From: G965202665 sp965243835 | GTDB taxonomy: Bacteria; Actinomycetota; Acidimicrobiia; Spongiisociales; Spongiisociaceae | Direction: 5' to 3' | Assembly: GCA_965243835.1 (NCBI GenBank) | Contig: OZ251578.1 | Location: 2,914,001-2,978,000 of the forward strand | Length of the DNA stretch: 64,000 nt | Shown here: positions 15,355 to 23,960 of the stretch, piece after piece | Numbering within the stretch: the stretch's first letter is position 1 | How the letters are laid out: each line of letters starts with the position of its first letter | Program-made: the position numbers and the translations under genes | Notes under the pieces: model-generated | What the model was told of the DNA's origin: nothing | What the model saw: only the letters and a program-made list of their open reading frames with translations | The model's database searches: none

Positions 15355-18189
15355 ATGGCTAAGTCCGTCATTCTTTACGATAAAGACCTACCGGCGATTG
15401 CGGATCGTCGGCCGTGGGAGCCGCCAGCTTCTCATTTAGTCAAGTCAGGGGACGAACCCACCGGATGGTCGGAAGTCCCCGGTCGGCGTTCCAGCCCACT
15501 GCTTCTAATCCCTAAAATACGCACCGAAGTAGATGCCTGGCGTAACAGTGGTTACCCGGGGGCTACCGAAGTTACCCAACGACTCTTCACATATTGGTTT
15601 GAGGATGATCATGAGATACCTGGCTTTGAACTCCCCTTCCGCTATTACTTTTGCCAACGCGAAGCCATCGAAACCCTAGCTTGGCTGGTAGAAATCAAAA
15701 ATCCACAAAACGTCGAGGTTTTAATGAGGGAGTACGGCACTTCTCACAGCCCCCATCTCACCGACCAAGGTATGTCTTTTCAAACTACTATGGATGGCAA
15801 AAGACAAATTCGTCGTTACATACCGGAACGCAATGACTTCGGTGTTCAAGATTTACCTCCGGAGAACTTACATCGCTATGCGTTCAAAATGGCCACCGGT
15901 TCCGGCAAAACCTGGGTGATAGCTATGGCCGTAGTTTGGTCCCACTTCCACCGCCATCTTGTTCCTGACTCTAAACTTTCTACCAACTTTCTAATCGTAG
16001 CCCCCAACGTCATCGTTTACCAACGGTTGGAAAAGGATTTTGCCAACAATAGAATTTTCCACGAACTGCCCTTAATACCGCCGGAATGGAAGGGTAACTT
16101 TTCTCAAAAAGTCATCCTACGCGGAGAGTCCACCGAACCCGCCCCTTCTGGAAATCTGTTTTTGACTAATATTCATCAACTTTACGAATCGCGTGACCAG
16201 GAATGGACAGCCGCTAACGCGGTAGAAGCCATCCTAGGGAAGCCTGCAACCACTCTGGAAGCCTCCGGGCAACGTTCTATGCTGGAACGAGTGAAATCTT
16301 TGAAAGACCTAGTTGTATTCAACGATGAAGCCCATCATGTTCATAATGAAGACCTAGCGTGGAGCCAATCTCTCCTCTCCATCCACCAGACTCTCCCCAC
16401 CGGAGTTGCCCTCTGGCTTGATTTTTCCGCTACTCCCAAAGGTCAGAACGGTATGTTCTTCCCGTGGACCGTCTGTGACTATCCGCTCGCGCAAGCCGTA
16501 GAAGACAGAATCGTCAAAGCACCCATAATCGTTGAAAACGAAGACCCGAACACTTACGAACCGGACAAAGTAACCAAAACGGACATGGTTGAAAAATACG
16601 GCCCTTGGCTTAGGGCCGCCGTAGAACGATGGAAAGAGCATCACCAAACATACGCTCCCCTCGCAACAATGCCGGTCTTGTTCATTATGGCGGAGAAAAA
16701 CGCCTACGCTGACACCTTGGGAGAAGCATTATACTCCAACCCGGAGTTCGGGTTCAACAAGTCTGAAGTTCTGGTAATTCATACCGACAATACCGGTGAG
16801 GTGCGTAAAGGCGATCTCGACAAAGCTCGTCAAGCGGCTCGTGATATTGATAAGAACACAAACAAGATTAAGGTTATCGTCAGCGTAATGATGTTACGCG
16901 AAGGGTGGGACGTACGGAACGTAACGGTTGTCCTCGGCCTGCGCCCCTTTACTGCTAAAGCGGAGATTTTGCCGGAGCAAGTGATAGGTCGCGGGCTCCG
17001 CCTAATGACCGAGGTCAGTCCCGACCGAACCCAAACCCTAGAAGTCCTGGGTACGCCCAAGTTGCTTGATTTCATACGAAAGCAACTGGAAACCGAAGGC
17101 GTAAGCATCACCTCCACCAAGACGCCACCCGCCCTTCCGGTAATTATTGAGCCCATTCAAGAGCGAACGGAATATGATGTAAACATCCCCATCACCAAAA
17201 ACAACCTGGTTCACAACTTACGTAATCTTGCTGATTTGGATCCAAATTCACTGAGTCCAATATATGAACACGAGGAGTTGGAGGAGGTTTACCGCCTAAG
17301 ATTGAAAATGGAATTCGCCACTACCGAAACCGAAGTTCATCAAGCCGCTATATCCCCCAGTTCTACCACTACCCGAGAAATCTTGTCAAACATAACTCAT
17401 AAAACTGCCAAGAAGGTAGGTCTGGCTAGCCGGTTCGCTGAATTATATCCGGCGGTGCAAACCTATATCACAGAGCGTTGTTTTGGTCAGCTCATTAATT
17501 TAGAGGATGATAAACCTCGTTCCTACCTTTCCAGATCAGAAATACAGGAGGCAATATCCAGCTACTTGGCCGCCCGGATAGGCAACTTGACCGTTGAACA
17601 TCGTCGTATTGAATTCGAGAAACCCGATTACCGCCTCTCCGAAACAAAACCTTTCTGTTGGCGACGGGACCTTCCCCCGCCTATGGAGGCTAGGAAAACC
17701 ATTTTCAACTTCGTGGCTACCTACAACCCGTTCGAGCGTGAATTCGCGGAGTTCCTCGACCAAGCAGAGGATGTTCTCCGGTTTGCCGCCCTCGGCACCA
17801 CCGAACAAGGCGGGTCGGGAACAGCCTTTCGGGTCAACTACTTGAAACCCAGCGGAGCCATCGGCTTCTACCACCCAGACTGGGTAGTAGTCCAAAACAC
17901 GGAGGAAGGCGAAGTAAACTGGATCATCGAAACCAAAGGCCGCGTCTGGGAAGGTACCGAACAAAAAGACAAAGCGATGCGAGACTGGTGCCGCCGAGTA
18001 AGTACTGCAACCGGAGCCCCCTGGAAATACATCCGCGTCAACCAATCCGAGTTCCGCCCCGAACCGGGTACGCTCCGATCGCTAATCGTGGGTATCGTCA
18101 GCAAAGAAATATTCACCGAACGCAACAACCGAGAGACCACAATGTCCGTAGAAGACATTCTCAACGCCCGCAACGAAGGTCGGGCCTGA
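15355..18189 (+). CDS. Type III-like Res restriction subunit (DEAD/DEAH helicase with PD-(D/E)XK nuclease)
   Basis: A 944-residue superfamily 2 helicase with a C-terminal nuclease. Walker A is MATGSGKTWV near 180, the DEAD-type box FNDEAHHVHNED near 323, motif III SATPKGQ near 358, motif VI QVIGRGLRLM near 543. The C-terminus has the nuclease core HPDWVVV...IIETKG near 840-860. It should translocate on and cut DNA lacking the Mod methylation, as in type III restriction; it resembles the large Res group often named BPTD_3080-like. It starts three bases after the Mod C-terminal frame, and its TGA overlaps the PIN gene ATG. GC content is lower than in the helicase-nuclease upstream. Confidence 0.9.
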   Translation: MAKSVILYDKDLPAIADRRPWEPPASHLVKSGDEPTGWSEVPGRRSSPLLLIPKIRTEVDAWRNSGYPGATEVTQRLFTYWFEDDHEIPGFELPFRYYFCQREAIETLAWLVEIKNPQNVEVLMREYGTSHSPHLTDQGMSFQTTMDGKRQIRRYIPERNDFGVQDLPPENLHRYAFKMATGSGKTWVIAMAVVWSHFHRHLVPDSKLSTNFLIVAPNVIVYQRLEKDFANNRIFHELPLIPPEWKGNFSQKVILRGESTEPAPSGNLFLTNIHQLYESRDQEWTAANAVEAILGKPATTLEASGQRSMLERVKSLKDLVVFNDEAHHVHNEDLAWSQSLLSIHQTLPTGVALWLDFSATPKGQNGMFFPWTVCDYPLAQAVEDRIVKAPIIVENEDPNTYEPDKVTKTDMVEKYGPWLRAAVERWKEHHQTYAPLATMPVLFIMAEKNAYADTLGEALYSNPEFGFNKSEVLVIHTDNTGEVRKGDLDKARQAARDIDKNTNKIKVIVSVMMLREGWDVRNVTVVLGLRPFTAKAEILPEQVIGRGLRLMTEVSPDRTQTLEVLGTPKLLDFIRKQLETEGVSITSTKTPPALPVIIEPIQERTEYDVNIPITKNNLVHNLRNLADLDPNSLSPIYEHEELEEVYRLRLKMEFATTETEVHQAAISPSSTTTREILSNITHKTAKKVGLASRFAELYPAVQTYITERCFGQLINLEDDKPRSYLSRSEIQEAISSYLAARIGNLTVEHRRIEFEKPDYRLSETKPFCWRRDLPPPMEARKTIFNFVATYNPFEREFAEFLDQAEDVLRFAALGTTEQGGSGTAFRVNYLKPSGAIGFYHPDWVVVQNTEEGEVNWIIETKGRVWEGTEQKDKAMRDWCRRVSTATGAPWKYIRVNQSEFRPEPGTLRSLIVGIVSKEIFTERNNRETTMSVEDILNARNEGRA

Positions 18190-18656
18190 TGGCAATCATA
18201 ACTGACGCCTCCAGCACCGCAACGTGGCACTTCCGCGACCGACTGGGCACAGCCGAAGCCGACGAGGTGCTGGCCCGCGTGCACAACGAACCCGCCATCG
18301 TCCCGGACCTGTTCTGGCACGAGACACGCAACGTGCTGGTGGTAGCCGAGCGCAAAGGCCGCATAGATGCCAACACCGCCGAGACCCACCTGAACCGTCT
18401 ACGCAACCTACCGCTAATCACCGACCACAACCAAAACGATGCCGAAACGATAGCCCTAGCGCGCCAACACAACCTGAGCGGCTACGACGCCGCCTACCTG
18501 GAAACCGCCCACCGTCGCCAAGCCCGCCTAGCCACCCTAGACAAAAACTATCCCACGCCACCACCCAAATTGTTTGAAATTCAACGTTTGGTTAGTTTGG
18601 GGCCTACATATACTACATATAATGGCTCATCTGCTCTGATAGGCCAAGAGAAATGA
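18189..18656 (+). CDS. PIN-domain (VapC-like) ribonuclease
   Basis: A 155-residue PIN-domain protein. The acidic residues of the active site are seen in ITDAS (Asp6), WHETRNVL (Glu), SGYDAAYLETA (Asp) and ATLDKNY (Asp). VapC proteins cleave tRNA or rRNA. No separate antitoxin ORF precedes it: its ATG overlaps the res stop. The last 25 or so residues after FEIQRL are not typical and are encoded in sequence that overlaps the 3' end of the opposing gene by 76 bases, where GC content drops. The original 3' end was probably replaced by the neighbouring insertion. Confidence 0.8.
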   Translation: MAIITDASSTATWHFRDRLGTAEADEVLARVHNEPAIVPDLFWHETRNVLVVAERKGRIDANTAETHLNRLRNLPLITDHNQNDAETIALARQHNLSGYDAAYLETAHRRQARLATLDKNYPTPPPKLFEIQRLVSLGPTYTTYNGSSALIGQEK

Positions 18657-19537
18657 ATGCGAATCGGTCCTTGGGCGGATGATACCTTTCCGTGCCAAGG
18701 GGCAAAAATATACTCGCCTCGTTTGCCGGGCTTCGGAAAAGTTAGCTCTTTCTCGTATTTGGATTTCTCGGTATTCGACGAATCGGAAAACCAAGCCCGG
18801 CCGCCCTTAAAATGGTTAGTTAGTATCCAATGTCCTTCATCTGTTAGCTTACCAGATTCATCAAAGCATCCCATATAGTTCTGCAAGACTAGGAGTTGCA
18901 TCAAGATACGTTGGGCTTGAGCGGGCATGAAAGGATATTCTTGAAGGACGTCAAATACCTGGGGGGAGAATATTAGGTTCATACAACGTATATATGCCAT
19001 TTGCCTCAGGTCATCCCAACTATCTATAGAAGCGGGAATTTTGTCTAGGGCAAGTTCTAAATCATTTATTTCCCAATAATTCAAAATGTCTATACTAATC
19101 TTGTCACTTCCGTTTCTATACCAATCTACCGAAATTGGCGAATACTCCCAGGAAGAGGGAGACAAACTAACAAGTCTTCCATCCAAACTATCACAACAGA
19201 GAAATGCCGCTTCGCCCACCCCCGAATCAGTGACCACATCTCTGTTGCATTCCAAATAGTCATCCTCACTGTGATGTCTTTGATCCTCCCAAAATGGACC
19301 GTCCTTCGTAAGCCATGTCATAAAAGCAAGCCTACTATCCAGTTCCCATTTATTGATTGCCTGTCGCAGGTTTATATCTCTTGCTACCTGAGCATTTACA
19401 ATGTTACGATGGCAATGCAGTTGGTTACCAGACCGTCTCATTATGTTACGCATTTTCATCACTTTGTCTATTGCCGCTTTAAAATCATAGGCATCAATAA
19501 ACTGGCCTTCTATAGAAAGATCGTTAAATATGAACAT
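18581..19537 (-). CDS. Unknown protein, third gene of a DUF262/DUF3696 module
   Basis: A 318-residue soluble protein without a domain I can name. It is rich in Trp and Asp and ends with a well-formed segment IHFSWPIRADEPLYVVYVGPKLTKR. Such a terminus recurs, as I recall, in proteins encoded with DUF262 and DUF3696 genes, so it is likely a dedicated partner and perhaps the effector of that module. The gene follows the ATPase with a gap of two bases, on the minus strand, and its last 76 bases overlap the PIN gene tail to tail. AT-rich compared with flanking host genes. Confidence 0.65.
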   Translation of the reverse strand: MFIFNDLSIEGQFIDAYDFKAAIDKVMKMRNIMRRSGNQLHCHRNIVNAQVARDINLRQAINKWELDSRLAFMTWLTKDGPFWEDQRHHSEDDYLECNRDVVTDSGVGEAAFLCCDSLDGRLVSLSPSSWEYSPISVDWYRNGSDKISIDILNYWEINDLELALDKIPASIDSWDDLRQMAYIRCMNLIFSPQVFDVLQEYPFMPAQAQRILMQLLVLQNYMGCFDESGKLTDEGHWILTNHFKGGRAWFSDSSNTEKSKYEKELTFPKPGKRGEYIFAPWHGKVSSAQGPIRIHFSWPIRADEPLYVVYVGPKLTKR

Positions 19538-19539
19538 AG

Positions 19540-20670
19540 CTAATCACTCCATCCGGCAAAATAATTCATATCTTTATCAAACTGATCAAAAAATCCCTCC
19601 GGCCAATGATCAATATTACCTAAATCATTTAGCATAGGGCTGATAACCTGATTAGTACCTTCAGCACGCGGCCGGAAGAAGTGGATTGCAACCTGATCCG
19701 CTGTAATACCTGTCTCCGACTTCACGGCCCGCCGCACGCCGTTCAAAACGTGATCGCTATGAGTTTCCACCAAAACTTGAATGCCAGCTTGCGCTACTTC
19801 TGATAAGAACTGCCCCATCAAAGCCTGTCCGGCAGGATGAAGGTGCGCTTCTGGATTTTCAATCAAAATTATATCACCCGGGACCGCAGATATGGCCGCC
19901 ACAACGATTGGCAAACAATGGGTGAGACCAAAACCAGTATGAGTAGGCCTATGAAAATCCGTCTCTTGAGAAGTGCGTAAACCTAGAATAGCGGAGTTGG
20001 TTCTTGGTATCTGTTCCAATCTCAATTTAAAACCCGGAAAAAAACGCTGCATTCTTTTCTCAACTTGTCTAATACGATTTGTAACAACCTCTCGATCTAC
20101 AAGTCCATCAACAACTGATTCGTCGCGTCCCCAATACAACACGCTAATAGTATTGTCTCCTTTAGGTCCGACGGTTATTGTTCTGTTGCTATCTTCAAGA
20201 TCATAAACGGTTTGAGGAGCAGAGCGTTCCGCCGTTATGTATGTTAAACGACGAATCGTCTCGGACAATTCTAAAGATGTATCAGGTGGTAGCAAAAATC
20301 TGAGTTGGCTAGGCTCGTAATGTGATCCATTAATATGAAGACTCAGCACTTTCATAAACATATTACTTCTATCACCCTCAAAACGCCATAAATATGTATC
20401 GTCACCATATTCTACGCCAATTTCAAATTGATCCCTTCCGGTTAATTCGTCCACAACATCAGGTACCATACCCATTTGGATAATATCACCGTTAAGAAGG
20501 AGGTTCGTAGACCACTCATTGTCGTTCATTGTTTGGTTCAGTAGGGCAAGGGTTTGCAGTACAGACGACTTACCAGAAGCGTTTAATCCAGTAAGCAACG
20601 TAAGAGGAGCCACAGGCAAACGAAGCTTTTCAAAACACTTAAAGTGTTGCAAATCAATTCTAGTGAGCAC
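19540..20670 (-). CDS. DUF3696-type AAA/ABC-like ATPase
   Basis: A 376-residue ATPase of the OLD/RecF-like class. Walker A is LTGLNASGKSSVLQTL near 28, the Walker B region IILIENPEAHLHPAGQALMG near 275, with a later VETHSDHVLNGVRRAV D-loop/H-motif. The C-terminus carries WPEGFFDQFDKDM, typical of DUF3696. These ATPases act as sensors or regulators in defence modules. It overlaps the upstream DUF262 gene by 11 bases. The trio has the composition I associate with Menshen-type defence, but I cannot confirm that by comparison here. Confidence 0.8.
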   Translation of the reverse strand: MLTRIDLQHFKCFEKLRLPVAPLTLLTGLNASGKSSVLQTLALLNQTMNDNEWSTNLLLNGDIIQMGMVPDVVDELTGRDQFEIGVEYGDDTYLWRFEGDRSNMFMKVLSLHINGSHYEPSQLRFLLPPDTSLELSETIRRLTYITAERSAPQTVYDLEDSNRTITVGPKGDNTISVLYWGRDESVVDGLVDREVVTNRIRQVEKRMQRFFPGFKLRLEQIPRTNSAILGLRTSQETDFHRPTHTGFGLTHCLPIVVAAISAVPGDIILIENPEAHLHPAGQALMGQFLSEVAQAGIQVLVETHSDHVLNGVRRAVKSETGITADQVAIHFFRPRAEGTNQVISPMLNDLGNIDHWPEGFFDQFDKDMNYFAGWSD

Positions 20671-21778
20671 CCAAGACCTCCTCTAACATTTGCTGAGTTG
20701 CGGAAAAGCGATGCTTTACTTGCTTAGTATTATTAGTACCTCGCGATATAGAATCATTGTATCGCTCGTTCTGTAACAACTCGTAAAAGGATTTTTTTAA
20801 ATTTTGAGCATTTTTTACTACCAAAGGTCTAGGATATTGAGATAAACCGGTGGACATTACATCCCAAAGAGAAGCGTTTATCAAACCGCGAGTTTTTTGA
20901 CCTTTGGAATGCTTACGAAAAGCGTGTTTATCAAACAAATTATAATTATTATGGAGAGAATTTCTAAACTCTTTTGACAAGTCAGAAAGCGAAGATGAAG
21001 TTAGCCTGTTCATTTCTAATAAGCTTTCGCGTAAGAAAGCATCCATATCTTTATAGTTATTTATGTCCAGTATTCGAAAAGCGCAAAATCTGTTAACAAA
21101 CTCGCGATCGCGCATCTTATCCGTCCTTAAACTTCCTCCCGTTGCGTCTAAAAAGATATCGGTTTTTGATTCATCTTTTAGAAATTTAGTACCGTTCCCC
21201 ATATAAAGGCAATTGCGCATCTGCTGTCGTGTCAACGGCTCGCCGCTATTAACTCTATCAAAAATATCAAGTAAAGCTCTGTCGTCTATCTCGTGATCAA
21301 TAACATATACAATGAGATTGAAATCATCAAAACGATTCTGGAGTTTGGGTGAGAGGTCCTTGAATTTTTTGCGGTTTAAATCAGTACGATCGGGTAGTTT
21401 TAATTTTAGCTCGTTATCGGCAAAGCGATTCAAAGTAGATAACCGTTGTAAGCCATCTACCACTATCAAATTACCTTCATCGTCCTCAGCAAGATAAAAC
21501 ACAGGAAGTGGTATTCTCAGTAAAACGGACTCTATCAACTTACTCTGTTTATTAATATCCCATATAAAATCTCGTTGAAAATCAGGATCCATAATGTACG
21601 ACCCATTCTTGATACGACGCAAAACATCATGCACCGTACGGCTTTCATTTCGTATTAGAAATGTGTCTATAGGATAATGACCTAAATAAGTATCCTGGTC
21701 ATCATCCAAGCCTTCAACCTCCTCGGGCACGGCCTGCTTTGACTCGGTAGGTTGCTTGGGCTCGGTTTGGGTTGGCAT
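20660..21778 (-). CDS. DUF262 (GmrS/ParB-like) protein
   Basis: A 372-residue protein whose N-terminal half is DUF262: a PDFQRDFIWDINKQSKLIES segment near 62 and the ParB/Srx-like catalytic motif VVDGLQRLSTLNRF near 107, where the usual DGQQR is DGLQR. DUF262 domains hydrolyse NTPs in type IV restriction (GmrSD) and in SspE. There is no DUF1524 HNH nuclease at the C-terminus, so cutting would have to come from a partner. An AAAGGAAA precedes the ATG. It starts the minus-strand operon with the DUF3696 ATPase and the unknown third gene. Confidence 0.85.
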   Translation of the reverse strand: MPTQTEPKQPTESKQAVPEEVEGLDDDQDTYLGHYPIDTFLIRNESRTVHDVLRRIKNGSYIMDPDFQRDFIWDINKQSKLIESVLLRIPLPVFYLAEDDEGNLIVVDGLQRLSTLNRFADNELKLKLPDRTDLNRKKFKDLSPKLQNRFDDFNLIVYVIDHEIDDRALLDIFDRVNSGEPLTRQQMRNCLYMGNGTKFLKDESKTDIFLDATGGSLRTDKMRDREFVNRFCAFRILDINNYKDMDAFLRESLLEMNRLTSSSLSDLSKEFRNSLHNNYNLFDKHAFRKHSKGQKTRGLINASLWDVMSTGLSQYPRPLVVKNAQNLKKSFYELLQNERYNDSISRGTNNTKQVKHRFSATQQMLEEVLGAH

Positions 21779-21869
21779 TTTGTGTTTCCTTTCAACTCTG
21801 CCGTTGTCCTGCTACTATACACCATCGAACCGAAACCCGCAAATCCCGAAACGGAGGGAAAGGCTGAAC

Positions 21870-22190
21870 ATGGCTAACTATTTTACCGTCGGGCAGGTGA
21901 TCTTCGATGAGGACGCCTTCGAGCCACTGTGGTACCACCCGTTGGGGGAGGCGCGGGATGCGCAGGGGGCGGGGGCGGCCGTCGTCCTGCAGGCCTGGTT
22001 GGAGAATGTCGGGCAGAATCTGCATTCCTACGGGCTGGAGAGGTTCGTGGGGTGCGAGATGCTGAGCATGTCCTCCCAGGGGGAGGCGGCGGTGGCCGAG
22101 GTGCTGTGCGCCGATGGGGCGGTGGTGAGCATCGGAGCTGGCCCACAGGGCACCGACTGGTGGCAAAATCTCAAATGGGCGGTGGCCTGA
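21870..22190 (+). CDS. Hypothetical protein
   Basis: A 106-residue acidic protein, GC-rich like the host genome. It has no recognised domain; a central PLGEARDAQGAGAAVVLQAW helix and several short beta-like stretches are visible. A GGAGGGAAAGG just before the ATG at 21870 supports the start. It lies between the AT-rich defence module and another hypothetical gene and is not overlapped by either. No function can be assigned. Confidence 0.55.
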   Translation: MANYFTVGQVIFDEDAFEPLWYHPLGEARDAQGAGAAVVLQAWLENVGQNLHSYGLERFVGCEMLSMSSQGEAAVAEVLCADGAVVSIGAGPQGTDWWQNLKWAVA

Positions 22191-22242
22191 ATCCCGACCT
22201 ATCCAGCGTAAGGATGCTGGAGCGCAAGGATTCAAGCGGCGT

Positions 22243-22875
22243 TCAGATCATCGGCCGTATCGTACCATCAGCCAAACGAAGCCGATACTTATGGCGCGGG
22301 AAATTGAAAGCATCCAACATTTCGCGTGTTTTACGACGCGTCAGCTCGGCGTTACCGTGAGTATTCAACCACCAACCTGGCGCAACCTCAACGTTGGCGG
22401 CGACATCCTTTAGATAGTCCGGGAGCTGATCTCGCCGTTGGACGAACCACAAGCTTAGCCAAATATCGGTCCGGCCGGGATTGTCTTTGGCCACTGCCAA
22501 GGCAATATAGCGAAACGCACCAGTCCAGCCTCCTGACACTGCCTCTTCTTCATCGTTGCGTCCGATCACCGCCACCGGACGCGGGCCTGTGGCTTCCCTC
22601 TCTTTTGGAGTAGGCTTGGGTTTCGGTTTCGAGGGGAATAGGCGGTCAGGCAATTCGGACAGAAAATCTGAAACCATACCTTCATCTACTTCCACACCGG
22701 TCTGTTCCCGATACCCATCGGACAGTTTCTCGAACAACCACCCGTCCATCCGCCTGCACTCCGTTGCCAGAACCTCCTCCAGCACTCGGCGAACCTTCGC
22801 TTTCCGTTGCTCATAATCCCGCAACGCCGCCTCGGCCTGTTGCCGTTCCTGTTCGGAACCGATGCGAATGTCCAT
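22243..22875 (-). CDS. Hypothetical protein with N-terminal coiled coil
   Basis: A 210-residue protein. Residues 1-45 are a strongly charged helix (RQQAEAALRDYEQRKAKVRRVL type), residues 83-95 a Pro/Lys-rich linker, and residues 110-210 a globular part with GGWTGAFRYIALAVA and RTDIWLSLWFVQRR strands. I do not recognise the family. The ATG at 22875 has a GGAGGATG context. The gene is the last one before the tRNA-Arg on its right and may belong to the accessory region. Confidence 0.6.
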   Translation of the reverse strand: MDIRIGSEQERQQAEAALRDYEQRKAKVRRVLEEVLATECRRMDGWLFEKLSDGYREQTGVEVDEGMVSDFLSELPDRLFPSKPKPKPTPKEREATGPRPVAVIGRNDEEEAVSGGWTGAFRYIALAVAKDNPGRTDIWLSLWFVQRRDQLPDYLKDVAANVEVAPGWWLNTHGNAELTRRKTREMLDAFNFPRHKYRLRLADGTIRPMI

Positions 22876-22975
22876 CTCGTCATCCTCCTTTCCATACCAT
22901 CCAACCTGTCCCTATTCTATGTAGGGCGGGACCTAATCTTACAGCCTACGGCCCAACTGCTAGCATTAGGTTGTT

Positions 22976-23048
22976 GCCCGCGTAGCTCAGGGGATAGAGC
23001 GGCCGCCTCCTAAGCGGTAGGTCGCAGGTTCGAATCCTGCCGCGGGCG
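22976..23048 (+). tRNA. tRNA-Arg (anticodon CCT)
   Basis: A full cloverleaf can be drawn: acceptor GCCCGCG pairs with CGCGGGC; D stem GCTC/GAGC; anticodon stem GCCGC/GCGGT enclosing a loop CTCCTAA with anticodon CCT; T arm GCAGG-TTCGAAT-CCTGC. CCA is not encoded. It reads AGG codons. It sits at the right limit of defence region 1 and could be an integration site, but I see no second copy of its 3' end at the left limit. Confidence 0.95.
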
Positions 23049-23148
23049 CAACTCACTACAGGAAGGGCGACTCGCGGTGTGTTTGGAGGTGGGAAGCCGT
23101 AGCTTGACGGTTAAATCACTCGTTCAACTAAACCGGGTTGCGGCGCGG

Positions 23149-23955
23149 TCAGAGAGGGGCCAGGCGATCCACCTCTTCCCGGTAGGCAACGGACAGCCGG
23201 GCGGTCACCGGGCCGGGCGGGTAAGTCCACTCCCCTATCGCCGTCACCGGGACTATTTCCTTGATGGAGGACAGCAGGGCCACCTCCGAGGCCGTTTGCA
23301 ACCGGGCCAGGGGAAACCGCCCTTCCTGCACCGGCTCCTGCAGACGGGCGGCCAAGGCCAGCGCCGTCCGTCTGGTGATGGAACCCAAAATCCCCAAATC
23401 TAAAGACGGGGTTTCGATGACTCCGTCCGCCGCCCACAGCACCGACGAAGTAGGACATTCCAGCACCTCCCCGCTCCGGCTGATCAGCAGGGCGTCGTCG
23501 AAACCCCGGTCTTGCGCCACCCGCCCTGCCGCCATGTTGGGAGCGTAGGAAAGGGTTTTGATGCCGGCCAACTCCCAAGGCTCGCCCCCCGGATGCCAAG
23601 GAGCGGCCACCGGCCCCAGGCGCAAGGTTTCGGGAAGGTCGGGCAAAGGGGTTGCGAACACGTACACTTCCGCCCCCTCCGCATCCCCGGAAACCAAAAT
23701 CCGCACCACTCCGTCCCCTTGGGCGGCCGCCGCCGTGTTGGCCCACCGCCCCACTTTTTCCAGGGAGGGCAGGGCGATGCCCAAGGCGGAGGCCGAGGCG
23801 GCCAACCGGTCCAGGTGCTCGTCCAACCCGAACAGGCGGCCGCCGTAGGAACGCAGGGCTTCAAAACAACCGTCCCCCCGCACCGCGATCGGATCGTCCA
23901 GGGGCATGGTCGCCTCGGACGGAACGCCGTTGCGCAACACCGGCCCGGGACCCAT
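23149..23955 (-). CDS. Class IV aminotransferase (aminodeoxychorismate lyase-like)
   Basis: A 268-residue fold-type IV PLP enzyme, most like 4-amino-4-deoxychorismate lyase (PabC) or a branched-chain/D-amino-acid aminotransferase. The N-terminal DGCFEALRSYGGRLFGLDEHLDRL and the PLP lysine in GIKTLSYAPNM are clear, as is the SRSGEVLECPTSSVLWAADG cofactor phosphate segment. PabC releases p-aminobenzoate for folate synthesis; no pabB is nearby, so substrate is inferred from family only. The ATG at 23955 lies five bases after the nadE stop; a GTG at 23964 overlapping that stop is the alternative start. The two genes probably form an operon. Confidence 0.8.
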   Translation of the reverse strand: MGPGPVLRNGVPSEATMPLDDPIAVRGDGCFEALRSYGGRLFGLDEHLDRLAASASALGIALPSLEKVGRWANTAAAAQGDGVVRILVSGDAEGAEVYVFATPLPDLPETLRLGPVAAPWHPGGEPWELAGIKTLSYAPNMAAGRVAQDRGFDDALLISRSGEVLECPTSSVLWAADGVIETPSLDLGILGSITRRTALALAARLQEPVQEGRFPLARLQTASEVALLSSIKEIVPVTAIGEWTYPPGPVTARLSVAYREEVDRLAPL

Positions 23956-23960
23956 GCCGC

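Noticed and set aside
20660..21778. SspE-type effector for the ssp system
   Set aside because: The DUF262 protein lacks a DUF1524 HNH domain, lies 19 kb away and belongs to a tight three-gene module of its own.
22976..23148. att site or second tRNA behind tRNA-Arg
   Set aside because: No copy of the tRNA 3' end was found at the left limit of the island, and the sequence after the tRNA does not fold into a cloverleaf.
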